A DNA stretch of 64,000 nucleotides. It comes from UBA6522 sp963664945 (GTDB taxonomy: Bacteria > Pseudomonadota > Gammaproteobacteria > Steroidobacterales > Rariloculaceae). The notes beneath the pieces are model-generated. The model saw nothing but the letters and a program-made list of their open reading frames with translations. It was not told the DNA's origin and did no database searches. The translations under genes and the position numbers were made by a program. Of this stretch, positions 15,304-24,483 are shown piece by piece (position 1 is the first letter of the stretch; the number at the start of each line of letters is the position of its first letter). The DNA is taken from contig OY761822.1 in the NCBI GenBank assembly GCA_963664945.1, forward strand, positions 806,001-870,000. The letters are read 5' to 3'.

Positions 15304-16140
15304 TTGTCGCATGGCTCTGCGATGCTTTCGCGAACCGACTTGGGCGCACGAATGGTCAAACCAGTCTCGATCTCCAAAGCCTTACGACGGTACCTTGACC
15401 GGCTGCGTGGACGGACAAAACCAAGGAAACCCCTCAAGGCAGCGCCAGGCGAGTACTCCGACCTGAACCGATTCACCGGAGGGCTCAACGCAGGTGAACT
15501 GATTGTCATTGCGGGCCGACCGTCGACGGGCAAGACCACGCTGGCCTTGAACATCGCGCTGTCGGCAGCGGTCAACCGGGCAGTTCCAACTGCCATTCTC
15601 AGTCTGGGACTGTCCTGCGATCGGGTGGTATCGCGATTAATCGCGTCCATGGCGCGGGTTGACCGGTCCAGTTTGCGACGGCGCACATTGACGTCGAACG
15701 ACTGGAAGCGGATCGAATTGGCCGAGGAAACACTCTCGCGCGCCCCGATTTTCATCTCCGAATCGATCAGCTTGTCAACAGCCCGGCTACCCCGCCTGGT
15801 GCGGGACCTCAAGGACGAAAACGGGCTCGGACTTGTGATCGTCGATGAACTTCAGGAGCTTTACCCGGCGGCATCCGACGTTTATGGAATTCCGACCGTC
15901 CGGACTGTTCCAAGAGCGTTGAAGAGCATGGCGAGGGAATTGGATGTCGCCGTTCTTGCGGTATCGCGGCTGAGTCGACGGGTTGAACGGCGCGGCAGCA
16001 AGCGCATGGTGCTGTCCGACCTCTGGGGGTCGGGTGTCGAGCACGATGCAGACCTGATCGTTTCGCTCTTCAAGCGCGATTTCTATATCTGGGGTCGTCT
16101 TGGAAGTTTGAAGCACCACGAGATTCCCAAGAGGAAGTAA
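15304..16140 (+). CDS. DnaB-like ATPase domain protein, catalytically altered
   Basis: About 278 residues (start at 15304, or Met at 15352). It aligns with the RecA-like half of the DnaB at 8094-9518 from SDLNRFTGGLNAGELIVIAG onward. Walker A is intact (GRPSTGKTTLALNIA), as is the Walker B Asp (LVIVDELQEL). The catalytic Glu of DnaB (ILSMEMS) is Gly here (ILSLGLS), and the arginine-finger segment (KQRNGE) is absent because the C-terminus diverges after DADLIVSLFKRD. The whole N-terminal DnaB domain is missing. A working helicase is unlikely; ATP binding or interference with DnaB is possible. It lies in a rearranged accessory zone. Confidence 0.7.
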   Translation: MSHGSAMLSRTDLGARMVKPVSISKALRRYLDRLRGRTKPRKPLKAAPGEYSDLNRFTGGLNAGELIVIAGRPSTGKTTLALNIALSAAVNRAVPTAILSLGLSCDRVVSRLIASMARVDRSSLRRRTLTSNDWKRIELAEETLSRAPIFISESISLSTARLPRLVRDLKDENGLGLVIVDELQELYPAASDVYGIPTVRTVPRALKSMARELDVAVLAVSRLSRRVERRGSKRMVLSDLWGSGVEHDADLIVSLFKRDFYIWGRLGSLKHHEIPKRK

Positions 16141-16268
16141 GCCAGTTGGCCACGCCCGGAACATGAGATATCCACCCAACTCCACGGAAGCCGAACAAGC
16201 CCTATACTGAGGACTTGCTGCATTCCGGGACCCACATTCCGGGACCCGCCAGACATTTCCTTCGTTAC

Positions 16269-17740
16269 ATGACCAACTTCCCCAGACTCTCCAAGTCCCG
16301 TTTCCTCTCCGGCGCCCAGTGCCACCTGCGGCTCTGGTACGACTACCACGCGCGGGATCTGGCCGCCGAACCGGGCGACTCGCTACAGGCGGTCTTCGCT
16401 ACCGGCCATGAAGTGGGCGAGTTGGCCTGCGAGCGTTACCCGGGCGGGCACTTCGTTGCGCACGATCATTGGCATATTGCCGACGCGCTGGCGGAAACAC
16501 GCAAAGTCCTTGACGAAGGTACCGCCCCCGCCCTGTTCGAGGCAGCCTTCATGCACGAGGGATTGCTCGCCCGCGCGGACGTGATCGAGCGCCTGCCAGG
16601 GGGAGGCTGATCGAGGTCAAGTCCACGACCCGGCTGAAGGACGTATTCGTCCTCGACGCGGCCTTCCAGCTTTGCGTATTGCGCGGCGCGGAACTGGACG
16701 TGCGCGAGGCTGCGGTGATGACCCTGGATCGGAGCTACGTTTTCGACGGCAGGCGGCTCGACCTGGGCGCGCTATTCAAGTTGCACGACGTACTCGAGCA
16801 GGCCGAAGCGTTCCTCGACACCGTCGACGGGCAGGCGCGGGAGATGCAGGCGTTGATCGCGGATGCCGCTCCGCCCGCCATCGCACCCGGCGACCACTGC
16901 TTCACCCCCTACGAGTGCCCGTACCATGGGCATTGCACGCGCGGCCGCGTCAGCCCGGACCACGGCATAGGCGAACTTCCGTGGCTGAGAGCCGATCGCC
17001 GTGCGCAACTGAAAGACGCGGGCATCGAAGAAATCCGGGACATCCCGGACGAATTCCCGCTCACCGGCCTGCAGCAAGTCGTCCGCCGGGCCGTGCGGGA
17101 ACGGAACGCCGTGGTTCACGGGGACATTTCAGACAAGTTGGCCGGGCTCGCGCCCCCGGTGCGCCACCTGGATTTCGAAACCTTCGCGCCGGCCATCCCG
17201 CGCTTCGCCGGCACGCGACCCTACGACTCCGTTCCGTTCCTCTTCTCGGTCCACACCGAGCGCGACGGCTCGCCGCCCGGGCATTCGGACTACTTGCACG
17301 AGCAGGACGACGACCCGCGCCCGAGGGTCGCCGAGCGGCTGCTTGAGGCGGTAGGCGCCGAAGGGTCCATTTGCGCGTATTCCGGGTACGAACGACAAGT
17401 CATCAACGCCCTGGCCGCAGCGTTGCCCGACAGGTCCGACGAACTCGCCGCCGTTTCCGCACGGCTGTTCGACTTGCTACCGGTCGTGCGCAACACCTGC
17501 TATCACCCCGAATTTCGGGGCTCGTTCTCGATCAAGAGCGTGCTGCCGGTGCTCGTGCCGGGCATGGACTACGGCGATCTCGCGGTCGCCGACGGCCAGA
17601 CGGCGTCGGCCCGCTACATGCAGGCGCTCAGGAGCACCGACCGCCGGGAGCGCCAGCGCACGTTCGCCGACCTGCGCGCCTATTGCGAGCGCGATACGTT
17701 GGCGATGGTGCGGCTGCGCCAGGCGCTCGGCGCCCTGTAG
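16269..17740 (+). pseudogene. DUF2779 RecB-like nuclease gene with one frameshift
   Basis: The 5' part (ATG 16269, stop 16610) and the 3' part (frame +2, to TAG 17740) form one TM0106/DUF2779-type protein of ~490 residues. The frame changes at a run of five G near 16597-16601, exactly between the motif Asp (ARADVIERL) and Glu-x-Lys (LIEVKST) of its PD-(D/E)XK domain; one extra G would restore it. Cysteines in CFTPYECPYHGHC may bind a cluster. The C-terminal DUF2779 domain starts HLDFETFAPAIPRF, an RNase H-like motif. It may be a pseudogene, a phase-variable gene or a sequencing error. Head and tail fragments of the same gene lie at 10.8, 13.4 and 14.6 kb. Confidence 0.75.
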
Positions 17741-17846
17741 CCCGTCGCCGCTCTCGCGCACGTATTCGGTTGGCGCGATGGATACGGAACTCGGTCGAGC
17801 CCGTGTCGGCGTACCCCGGTAGGCGACTGCCAATGCAAATTTCGGG

Positions 17847-18113
17847 CTATTCCCCCACGAAGTCCGGCGGCTTCTCCGAGCCCTCGCCGAAGAAGAACTT
17901 CTCCATTTCCTGCTCCAGGAAACGCCGCGCCTTGGGTTCGATGGGCGTCAGGCGGTATTCGTTGATCAGCATGGTCTGGTGACCGAGCCAACGCTGCCAG
18001 GCGATCTTCGAGACGTTGTCGTAGATCCGCTGGCCCAGTTCTCCGGGATAAACGGGACGGTCGAGCCCCTCGGCTTCCGTGCCGAGAGTGATGCAATGGA
18101 CGGTGCGGCTCAC
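17847..18113 (-). CDS. yggX: Fe(II) trafficking protein YggX
   Basis: An 88-residue protein beginning SRTVHCITLGTEAEGLDRP, with QRIYDNVSKIAWQRWLGHQT and a C-terminal FFFGEG, all typical of YggX. It protects Fe-S clusters against oxidative damage, probably by handling iron. The start is GTG, overlapping the mutY stop by one base (TAGTG). Coupling to mutY, itself an Fe-S enzyme, is the usual gammaproteobacterial arrangement. Confidence 0.95.
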   Translation of the reverse strand: MSRTVHCITLGTEAEGLDRPVYPGELGQRIYDNVSKIAWQRWLGHQTMLINEYRLTPIEPKARRFLEQEMEKFFFGEGSEKPPDFVGE

Positions 18114-19189
18114 TATGACGTCTCCCTTGTGTGATGCGGTCCGTTCAACGGGTGCTGTCTCTTCAGCAGGACCGCGATGGGTGCGGCAACACCGACTCGG
18201 GCCTCCTGCCCGGGGTTATACCAGAGCCACCCGTCGCGATCCAAGAGTGCGTTCGCCGCCGCATCCAGCCGGACCTCCAGCGGGTGAATCATGAGATCGA
18301 AGTGGCTGAAGCCGTGTTTCAGGGGAGTGCCTGCCATGTGCCCGGTGACGACCACGCCCAAATGGCGGCGGCACCAACTCCGCGGATCGTCCTCGGCCGC
18401 CAGTTCCGGCAGGCTGTAAAGCCCGCCCCAGATGCCGCTCGGCGGACGCTTCTCCAGCAGCACCTCCCGGTCCGTGTTGGTGATCAGCAGCATCCTGACG
18501 TTGCGTTGCGGCCTTGCTCGCCGCGGGCGAGGCGTGGGCAGCATCGCCTGCAGACCCCGAATGCGCGCCTTGCAATCCGCGGTCACCGGGCACTCGCCGC
18601 AGCGGGGCCGGGTGCGGGTACACAGCGTGGCGCCCAGATCCATGATCGCCTGGGTGTACTCGGCCACGCTCTCGTGGGGCGTGTATCGCTCGGCGTGCGC
18701 CCAGAGCGCCTTCTGCACGGCTGCGCGGCCGGGCCAACCTTCCACCGCCTCGTAGCGGGCCAGCACGCGCTTGACATTGCCGTCGAGAATCGGGGCGCGC
18801 TCGCCATGAGCGAGGGCCATGATCGCTCCGGCGGTCGAGCGTCCCACACCCGGCAACGTCATCAGCCCCTCGACGTTTGCCGGGAATTCGCCCCCGAAAT
18901 CCCGCACGACCTTCCTGGCCGCCGCATGAAGATTCCGCGCCCGGGCGTAATAGCCGAGCCCCGCCCAGTATCCGAGCACCCGGTCGAGTTCCGCCGCGGC
19001 GAGTTCGTCCACGGCCGGAAACGCCGCCATGAACCGCGTGAAATAAGGCGCCGCGGTAGCCGCCTGGGTCTGCTGGAGCATGATTTCGGAGACCCACACG
19101 CGGTAGGGCGTTGGATCGATCTGCCACGGCAACCCGCGGCGGCCGTGAACATCGAACCAGGCAAGCAGCCGTTCGTGGAAGGGACTCAT
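18113..19189 (-). CDS. mutY: adenine DNA glycosylase MutY
   Basis: About 358 residues from ATG 19189 (a TTG 18 bp upstream is possible). Motifs: catalytic Glu in SEIMLQQTQ, helix-hairpin-helix LPGVGRSTAGAIMALA, catalytic Asp in ILDGNVKRVLAR, the 4Fe-4S ligand set C-x6-C-x2-C-x5-C in CTRTRPRCGECPVTADC, and a C-terminal NUDIX-like domain (LLEKRPPSGIWGGLYSLPE) that recognises 8-oxoguanine. It removes A mispaired with 8-oxoG, working with MutM at 31578. First gene of the mutY-yggX operon. Confidence 0.97.
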   Translation of the reverse strand: MSPFHERLLAWFDVHGRRGLPWQIDPTPYRVWVSEIMLQQTQAATAAPYFTRFMAAFPAVDELAAAELDRVLGYWAGLGYYARARNLHAAARKVVRDFGGEFPANVEGLMTLPGVGRSTAGAIMALAHGERAPILDGNVKRVLARYEAVEGWPGRAAVQKALWAHAERYTPHESVAEYTQAIMDLGATLCTRTRPRCGECPVTADCKARIRGLQAMLPTPRPRRARPQRNVRMLLITNTDREVLLEKRPPSGIWGGLYSLPELAAEDDPRSWCRRHLGVVVTGHMAGTPLKHGFSHFDLMIHPLEVRLDAAANALLDRDGWLWYNPGQEARVGVAAPIAVLLKRQHPLNGPHHTRETS

Positions 19190-19294
19190 GTTCGCCGAAA
19201 ATAACAATGTCGTCTGACGATGCTGTTGGGCATATCGGTCCGCTAATTCCTGGCGTCTGAGTACGGCGGGAGCCCGGGTGCGCCCGGTAATTTG

Positions 19295-19747
19295 CTAGTG
19301 GAGAGGTTCGTCGCCGAGTGCCGCGGGCAGCGCAAAATCGGCCAGCCGGGCGATGCTCCCCTGGCCGTGCGCCTTTGCGTAGTACCTCTCATCCGCTGTC
19401 AAGAACGTCGCGCCCTCGGTCAACAGGGATGTTGCGTGGTACAGCGTGTCGAACAGATGATGACGCAAGTGCGCCGATAGCTCCATTGCCAGACGATAGA
19501 CGCTTGTCGACTCGACAACACTCCAATTCAATTGCTCAAGATCGGCCAGGTTCTGCGGAGCCATTTGCCGGTCAAGTCTGACCAGGACAGACGCGACTTC
19601 CGCGAGGAAGTGAGGCGGTTCGACCATCTCTATCCGCCCGTCACGAACGACACGCAGAACATCCGTGGCGGTGACAGAATCCGTTTCACCAGCGCGTCCC
19701 CTGACAAACCACTTCACCGCCACGCTCGCATCGACGACAACGATCAC
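19295..19747 (-). CDS. vapC: VapC-like PIN-domain toxin
   Basis: A 150-residue PIN protein: VVDASVAVKWFV gives the first Asp, HFLAEVASVLV the conserved Glu, HHLFDTLYHATS and ATFLTADERYY the further acidic residues. VapC toxins are RNases that cut tRNA or rRNA. Its ATG overlaps the end of the antitoxin gene by 4 bp (ATGA). All four acidic positions appear intact. Confidence 0.88.
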   Translation of the reverse strand: MIVVVDASVAVKWFVRGRAGETDSVTATDVLRVVRDGRIEMVEPPHFLAEVASVLVRLDRQMAPQNLADLEQLNWSVVESTSVYRLAMELSAHLRHHLFDTLYHATSLLTEGATFLTADERYYAKAHGQGSIARLADFALPAALGDEPLH

Positions 19748-19977
19748 GGCCTGCCTTCGATCCGTAATCGGTGGATTTCTTCGTCGCTGACCACCGGCGC
19801 CGTACGGCGCCTTCGTAGAATGCGCCGCACCGCACGGCGACTCTCTCGATTGTCGTGCTCGCGCGCCACTGCCTCGCGCATCAGATCCGCGATGATGGCG
19901 CTTTTGTTACGATTCTTGAAGGTTTCGTTGAAGGCTTTCTTCACGTCCTCCGGGACGCTGAAATTGACCGTGCCCAT
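19744..19977 (-). CDS. vapB: ribbon-helix-helix-like antitoxin of VapC
   Basis: A 77-residue protein directly before vapC with a 4-bp overlap. MGTVNFSVPEDVKKAFNETF is a typical ribbon-helix-helix start (strand, then helix), followed by NKSAIIADLMREAVAREHD and a basic C-terminal tail (RRAVRRILRRRR). Likely DNA-binding autorepressor and toxin inhibitor. Confidence 0.8.
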   Translation of the reverse strand: MGTVNFSVPEDVKKAFNETFKNRNKSAIIADLMREAVAREHDNRESRRAVRRILRRRRTAPVVSDEEIHRLRIEGRP

Positions 19978-20168
19978 CGCAAGGCCTCCGCATTGTTGAA
20001 AATTTCAATAATACGGGCGGTCCGACAGCAGTTCAACGTCCCAATGTCTTCAAGAACCTCAGAAATGCAGCAGGCGCTGTGCAAATGCCCGGCGAATGCC
20101 TTTTGATCCTATTGCCCGGCTGGCCCGCACCTTCTCCGCCGTACTTCGCTACAATGGGGACCGTCGGC

Positions 20169-20243
20169 GCGGGCGTCGTATAATGGTTATTACCCTAGCT
20201 TCCCAAGCTAGAGACGTGGGTTCGATTCCCATCGCCCGCTCCA
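20169..20243 (+). tRNA. tRNA-Gly, anticodon CCC
   Basis: A complete cloverleaf. The acceptor stem pairs GCGGGCG (20169-20175) with CGCCCGC (20233-20239), with discriminator T and encoded CCA at 20241-20243. The anticodon stem is CTAGC/GCTAG with loop TTCCCAA, anticodon 20202-20204. The T arm has the standard GGTTCGATTCC. TACAAT at 20150-20155 is a plausible -10 box. Confidence 0.95.
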
Positions 20244-20303
20244 ATCCGCACCGTGTAAGCTATGTCTCGCCAAGGACACCGAATCTGTAAGGGAGCGAAT
20301 CCA

Positions 20304-22835
20304 GTGACCGCAGCCCCTGACTACCTGTTGCGACAGCTTCAGCGCGCCTTTGGGGGCGCGTTGCTGCTCGGCATGGCGACTGCGGCCACGGCCCAGGCGC
20401 CCATCGTTCAGCCCGGCGCGCCGGGAGAGTCGGCGCGGGAACTCACCGCCGAGGAAGCGACCGATATAGCCGTCACGAGCTATTCGCCCGCGGACGTGCG
20501 GTTCATGCAGGACATGATTCCGCACCATCGCCAGGCCGTCCAGATGGCCGAACTCGTGGCTGATCGCACCAATCGGGAGGAGGTGGTCGACGCGGCGGGG
20601 CGGATTACGCTCTCCCAGCAGGACGAGATGGAATTCATGGAGCGGTGGCTGAGCGATCGCGGCGAGCCGGCGCCGGACCCGGCGGACCACGCGGGGATGC
20701 ATACCGGCCACCGGATGGCCGGCATGGCCACTCCGGAACAGATGGCTGAACTTGCCGGTTCCCAGGGTACCGATTTCGACCGGATGTTCCTTCAGCTCAT
20801 GATCACCCACCATGAAGGCGCGGTGACGATGGTGGAGGAATTGCATGACCAGCCGGGTGCGGCCTACGACCCGTTGCTGTTCGAGTTCTCCAACGATGTC
20901 AATAACGACCAGACCGCCGAAATCGAGCGGATGCATGCCTTGCTCATCACGCTCTCCGACGACCCGCGCGCGGGTCTCGCGGCCGGCTTCGAGGACGCCG
21001 GTCAGGCGGTGATGAACCTGGAACTGGTGGCCACGCTGCCGAAACCACCCGGCTTCTTCGACCCGGAGAACCCGGCCGAACTGCCGCCGGAACGCCCGCG
21101 GGACGACGATGAAGATGACGAGGGCGAGGGCGAGGGCGATGATGACCGCGGGGGGGGCGACGATGACCCCGGGGATAATGGCGCCGGTGATGATGCCGAG
21201 GATGGCGAAGGCGATCGCGATGGCGACGATGCCCAGGACGACGAAGACGAGGACGACTGGGACCGCTCACCGCTGCTGAGCTTTGCCAACACCGACATGG
21301 CCTTCAGGGACGACGTCATGATCGCCGGCAGTTACCACGGATTCAATATCTATCGGCTGGACGAAGAAGGTGTGCCGCAGCCAGTCAGTTCCGTGGTGTG
21401 CCCTGGCGGGCAGGGCGATGTCTCGGTCGTCGGCGACCTGCTGATCATGTCGGTCGAACAGACCCGTGGAAGGCTCGACTGCGGACTCGAAGGCATCGCC
21501 GAGGACGTCAGCGATGACCGGTTCCGCGGGATTCGCATCTTCGATATCGGCGACCTGACCCGACCGGTACAGGTGGGCGCGGTCCAGACGTGCCGCGGCT
21601 CGCACACCCATTCGGTCGTCACGGCCGATGATGACCGGATCATCGTCTACAACTCCGGCACCTCCCGAATCCGCGACGAGGAGGAGTTGGAGGGCTGCAT
21701 CGACGAATCGCCCGGCGACTACCGCACTGCGCTGTTTCGCATCGATGTCATCGAGATACCCGTGGACAATCCCTCGGAGGCGCGCATCGTCCACAGCCCC
21801 GCCGTGTTCGCCGACCCCGAGGACGGCACCCTGGCAGGGCTCTGGCGCGGGGGCGACCATGGCGACGAATCCCAGGAAACCAATCGCACCGACCAGTGTC
21901 ACGACATCACCGTGTTCCCGGAACTCGGGATTGCCGGCGGCGCGTGCTCGGGCAACGGCATCCTGTTCGATATATCCGATCCGCAAAACCCGCAGCGCAT
22001 GGACGCGGTCGTGGACTCGGGCTTCGCCTACTGGCACTCGGCGACTTTCAACAACGACGGTACCAAGGTCCTGTTTACCGATGAGTGGGGCGGCGGCGGC
22101 ATGCCCAGGTGTCGTGCGTTCGATCCGCTGGACTGGGGCGCGGACGCCATCTATGACATCGTCGACGGTCAACTTCAGTTCCGCAGCCATTTCAAGATGC
22201 CGGCGCCGCAGACTGAAAAAGAGAACTGCGTGGCGCACAACGGCTCCGTCATCCCGATCCCGGGACGCGACATCTTCGTACAGGCCTGGTATCAGGGCGG
22301 CATTTCCATTGTGGACTTCACCGATTCGTCCAACCCGATCGAGATTGCATACTTCGACCGCGGCCCCATCGATGAGGAACACATGATTACCGGCGGCTAT
22401 TGGTCCGCCTACTGGTACCAGGGAAAAATCTACGGTACCGAGATCGTTCGCGGGCTGGACGTGTTCTCCCTGGTGCCCAGCGAGTACCTTTCCGAAAGCG
22501 AAATAGCGGCAGCTTCGCTGGCGGACCAGGGCAACGTGTTCAATCCGCAGCAGCAACTGCGCTATGGATGGCCGGCCGAGCCCGTCGTCGCCCGGGCCTA
22601 TCTCGATCAGCTCGAGCGCGAAAATGCGCTGGACGACGCGCTAGCTGCCGACCTGAATACGGCGCTGGAACGCTCCGCATCGACGCTTCAGGACGGTGCG
22701 CGCGACGAAGAACTGGCCGCTCGACTTGAATCGCTGGCGGCAGCGGTGGAAACAGAAACCGGCGGCGGGATAACAATGAGGCGGCAGGCCGCGCTGGCAG
22801 AAACCATGGGCGGGATCGCGGCCAGGATACGCTGA
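20304..22835 (+). CDS. exported DUF305 plus beta-propeller-like protein
   Basis: About 843 residues from GTG 20304, which has GGGAGCG just upstream and opens a signal peptide (RAFGGALLLGMATAATAQA); a longer ATG frame overlaps the tRNA leader. Next comes DUF305 with the two His-rich motifs FMQDMIPHHRQAVQMAEL and MFLQLMITHHEGAVTMVEEL. A ~65-residue Asp/Glu/Gly-rich linker follows (~residues 260-325). The last ~500 residues resemble LVIVD-repeat/choice-of-anchor propeller proteins (DVSVVGDLLIMSVEQ, GIRIFDIGDLTRPVQVG, GISIVDFTDSSNPIEIA). DUF305 may bind metal. The joining of these parts is unusual; the function is unknown. Confidence 0.75.
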   Translation: MTAAPDYLLRQLQRAFGGALLLGMATAATAQAPIVQPGAPGESARELTAEEATDIAVTSYSPADVRFMQDMIPHHRQAVQMAELVADRTNREEVVDAAGRITLSQQDEMEFMERWLSDRGEPAPDPADHAGMHTGHRMAGMATPEQMAELAGSQGTDFDRMFLQLMITHHEGAVTMVEELHDQPGAAYDPLLFEFSNDVNNDQTAEIERMHALLITLSDDPRAGLAAGFEDAGQAVMNLELVATLPKPPGFFDPENPAELPPERPRDDDEDDEGEGEGDDDRGGGDDDPGDNGAGDDAEDGEGDRDGDDAQDDEDEDDWDRSPLLSFANTDMAFRDDVMIAGSYHGFNIYRLDEEGVPQPVSSVVCPGGQGDVSVVGDLLIMSVEQTRGRLDCGLEGIAEDVSDDRFRGIRIFDIGDLTRPVQVGAVQTCRGSHTHSVVTADDDRIIVYNSGTSRIRDEEELEGCIDESPGDYRTALFRIDVIEIPVDNPSEARIVHSPAVFADPEDGTLAGLWRGGDHGDESQETNRTDQCHDITVFPELGIAGGACSGNGILFDISDPQNPQRMDAVVDSGFAYWHSATFNNDGTKVLFTDEWGGGGMPRCRAFDPLDWGADAIYDIVDGQLQFRSHFKMPAPQTEKENCVAHNGSVIPIPGRDIFVQAWYQGGISIVDFTDSSNPIEIAYFDRGPIDEEHMITGGYWSAYWYQGKIYGTEIVRGLDVFSLVPSEYLSESEIAAASLADQGNVFNPQQQLRYGWPAEPVVARAYLDQLERENALDDALAADLNTALERSASTLQDGARDEELAARLESLAAAVETETGGGITMRRQAALAETMGGIAARIR

Positions 22836-22841
22836 ATCACG

Positions 22842-23060
22842 CTATCGGGCGCGCCATAATTTGAAGCGGTTGCGCTCACGCTTGTAATCGAACTCATCGT
22901 CCCAGTCGAGTGTTCCGAAAAGTTCCAGCAACCGCCCCTGTTCCCGTCGAGCGATGAACTCGCGCAAGGCTTTGTTCACCGTCGCTTTCTTTGTATTCTC
23001 GCCGCCGACTTCCAATGCCTTGTTGAGCAAAGACGGATCGATTGCCAGATTCGTTGCCAT
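22842..23060 (-). CDS. VapB-family antitoxin, no toxin found
   Basis: From ATG 23060 it encodes ~72 residues: MATNLAIDPSLLNKALEVGG, KKATVNKALREFIARREQ, LLELFGTLDWDDEFDYK. This is the common VapB pattern (strand-helix-helix start, acidic toxin-wrapping tail with DW-D). A VapC should follow directly, but the next 6 bp reach the convergent DUF305 gene, so it is an orphan. A start 9 codons upstream (23087) is also possible. Confidence 0.75.
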   Translation of the reverse strand: MATNLAIDPSLLNKALEVGGENTKKATVNKALREFIARREQGRLLELFGTLDWDDEFDYKRERNRFKLWRAR

Positions 23061-23165
23061 TGTGTTGCCACTTGCACACTCGTTCACATAAAACCTAATT
23101 CAATGGGACGATACCGTCAATCGCGCTCTCGCCATTGTCGTAAGATGCCGGGGAAACAACCAGCC

Positions 23166-23852
23166 ATGACCCAGCCCCACCATCGAAAGGTCCGCAGTTT
23201 CGTGCAACGCGCGGGGCGGACGACGTCAGCGCAAAAGCGGGCGCTCAGGGACCTGATGCCGCGCTTCGGCATCCCGTTTCGGAAGCGCACCCTGGATCTC
23301 TCCTTCGTGTTCGGAAGGCGAGCGCCGATTGTGCTCGATATCGGCTTCGGTGACGGAACGGCCCTGTTGACGCTCGCCGCCAACAACCCGGACCTCGACT
23401 ACCTCGGCATCGAGGTCCACGAACCGGGGATCGGCCACCTCCTGTTGCAACTGGAACGCGCCGGGCTCGACAACGTTCGCATCATCGCCCACGACGCGGT
23501 GGAAGTGGTTGAGCTCATGTTGCCTCCCGGGCAGGTGGACGCCGTCAACCTGTTTTTTCCGGACCCCTGGCCCAAGAAACGCCACCACAAGCGCAGGATC
23601 GTGCAGCCGAGCTTCGTTCGAGACATTGCCCGGGCCCTCAAGCCCCGGGGAATATTTCATGTCGCGACCGACTGGGCCGGCTACGCGGAGCATGTGGTGT
23701 CGGTGCTGGACGGTTGCGAGCAGTTCGAGGCGCTGTCGTCCCGACAGGCTACGTCGGAGCCCCTGGTCGACCGTCCGACCTCGAAGTTCGAACGTCGCGG
23801 CATTGCACTGGGACACACCGTGACAGATATTCATTTTCGCCGGATCGCGTGA
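23166..23852 (+). CDS. trmB: tRNA (guanine-N7)-methyltransferase TrmB
   Basis: 228 residues from ATG 23166 (in-frame ATGs at 23145 and 23103 also exist). Motif I is LDIGFGDGTALL, then YLGIEVHEPGIGHLL, and the family hallmark FFPDPWPKKRHHKRR. ATDWAGYAEHV and TSKFERRG close the domain. It methylates G46 of tRNA with S-adenosylmethionine. It stands alone on the plus strand here. Confidence 0.96.
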   Translation: MTQPHHRKVRSFVQRAGRTTSAQKRALRDLMPRFGIPFRKRTLDLSFVFGRRAPIVLDIGFGDGTALLTLAANNPDLDYLGIEVHEPGIGHLLLQLERAGLDNVRIIAHDAVEVVELMLPPGQVDAVNLFFPDPWPKKRHHKRRIVQPSFVRDIARALKPRGIFHVATDWAGYAEHVVSVLDGCEQFEALSSRQATSEPLVDRPTSKFERRGIALGHTVTDIHFRRIA

Positions 23853-24022
23853 GCATTGCCTTCTCTTGCCGCGTCTCGCGACCCCGCTTCCAATCAAATC
23901 CCGACAGCGCGGTCCGCCGATGCCTTGGTGTTCTGAACCAGAATCGATAGAGTAGCCCCACAAGGCCGCGCGGATGGCCGTACGCGGCACCCAGCCAATC
24001 CAGCACCGCCAGGAAGGATTCG

Positions 24023-24469
24023 ATGATGTTCAAGAACTACCGTTTACTGTTCCCGCTGAGCCTGACCGTCTTTGGCCTTGGATTCATCGCCGGAGACATC
24101 GTTCGGTTCACGGGCATTGCCGAAGCCCAGCCTGCCAACCGGGTGTTCGAACTTCGGACTTATACGACGCATCCCGGCCGACTCGACGACCTGCACGCCC
24201 GTTTCGCCAACCACACAACCGCGCTCTTCGAGCGCCACGGCATGACGAATATTGGCTACTTCAGCCCGCAGGATGCCCCTCTTGCGGAAAACACGTTGAT
24301 CTACGTCCTCGCACACGACAGCCGCGCCGCAGGCGAGGCAAGCTGGGCGGCATTCAGGGACGATCCGCAATGGCAGCGCGCCTTCGACGAGAGCAGGCGT
24401 GACGGCCCTCTTATTGAAAACGTGGTGAGCATCTTCATGGATCCCACGGACTACTCGCAGATGATGTAG
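24023..24469 (+). CDS. NIPSNAP-family exported or anchored protein
   Basis: A 148-residue protein. Residues 5-30 are a hydrophobic signal or anchor (LLFPLSLTVFGLGFIAGDIV), then the NIPSNAP fold begins at VFELRTYTTHPGRLDDLHARF. HGMTNIGYFSP, TLIYVLAHDS and AWAAFRDDPQW-like segments are typical. NIPSNAP proteins are ferredoxin-like folds of unclear function. No operon partner. Confidence 0.85.
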   Translation: MMFKNYRLLFPLSLTVFGLGFIAGDIVRFTGIAEAQPANRVFELRTYTTHPGRLDDLHARFANHTTALFERHGMTNIGYFSPQDAPLAENTLIYVLAHDSRAAGEASWAAFRDDPQWQRAFDESRRDGPLIENVVSIFMDPTDYSQMM

Positions 24470-24483
24470 GCGGATACTGCCAA

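Noticed and set aside
17738..17849. Possible third stop-to-stop inverted repeat between the DUF2779 gene and yggX
   Set aside because: The arms pair over only 7 bp (TAGCCCG) and the loop lacks CTCGCCGGTCTCGG; could be chance or a heavily decayed copy.
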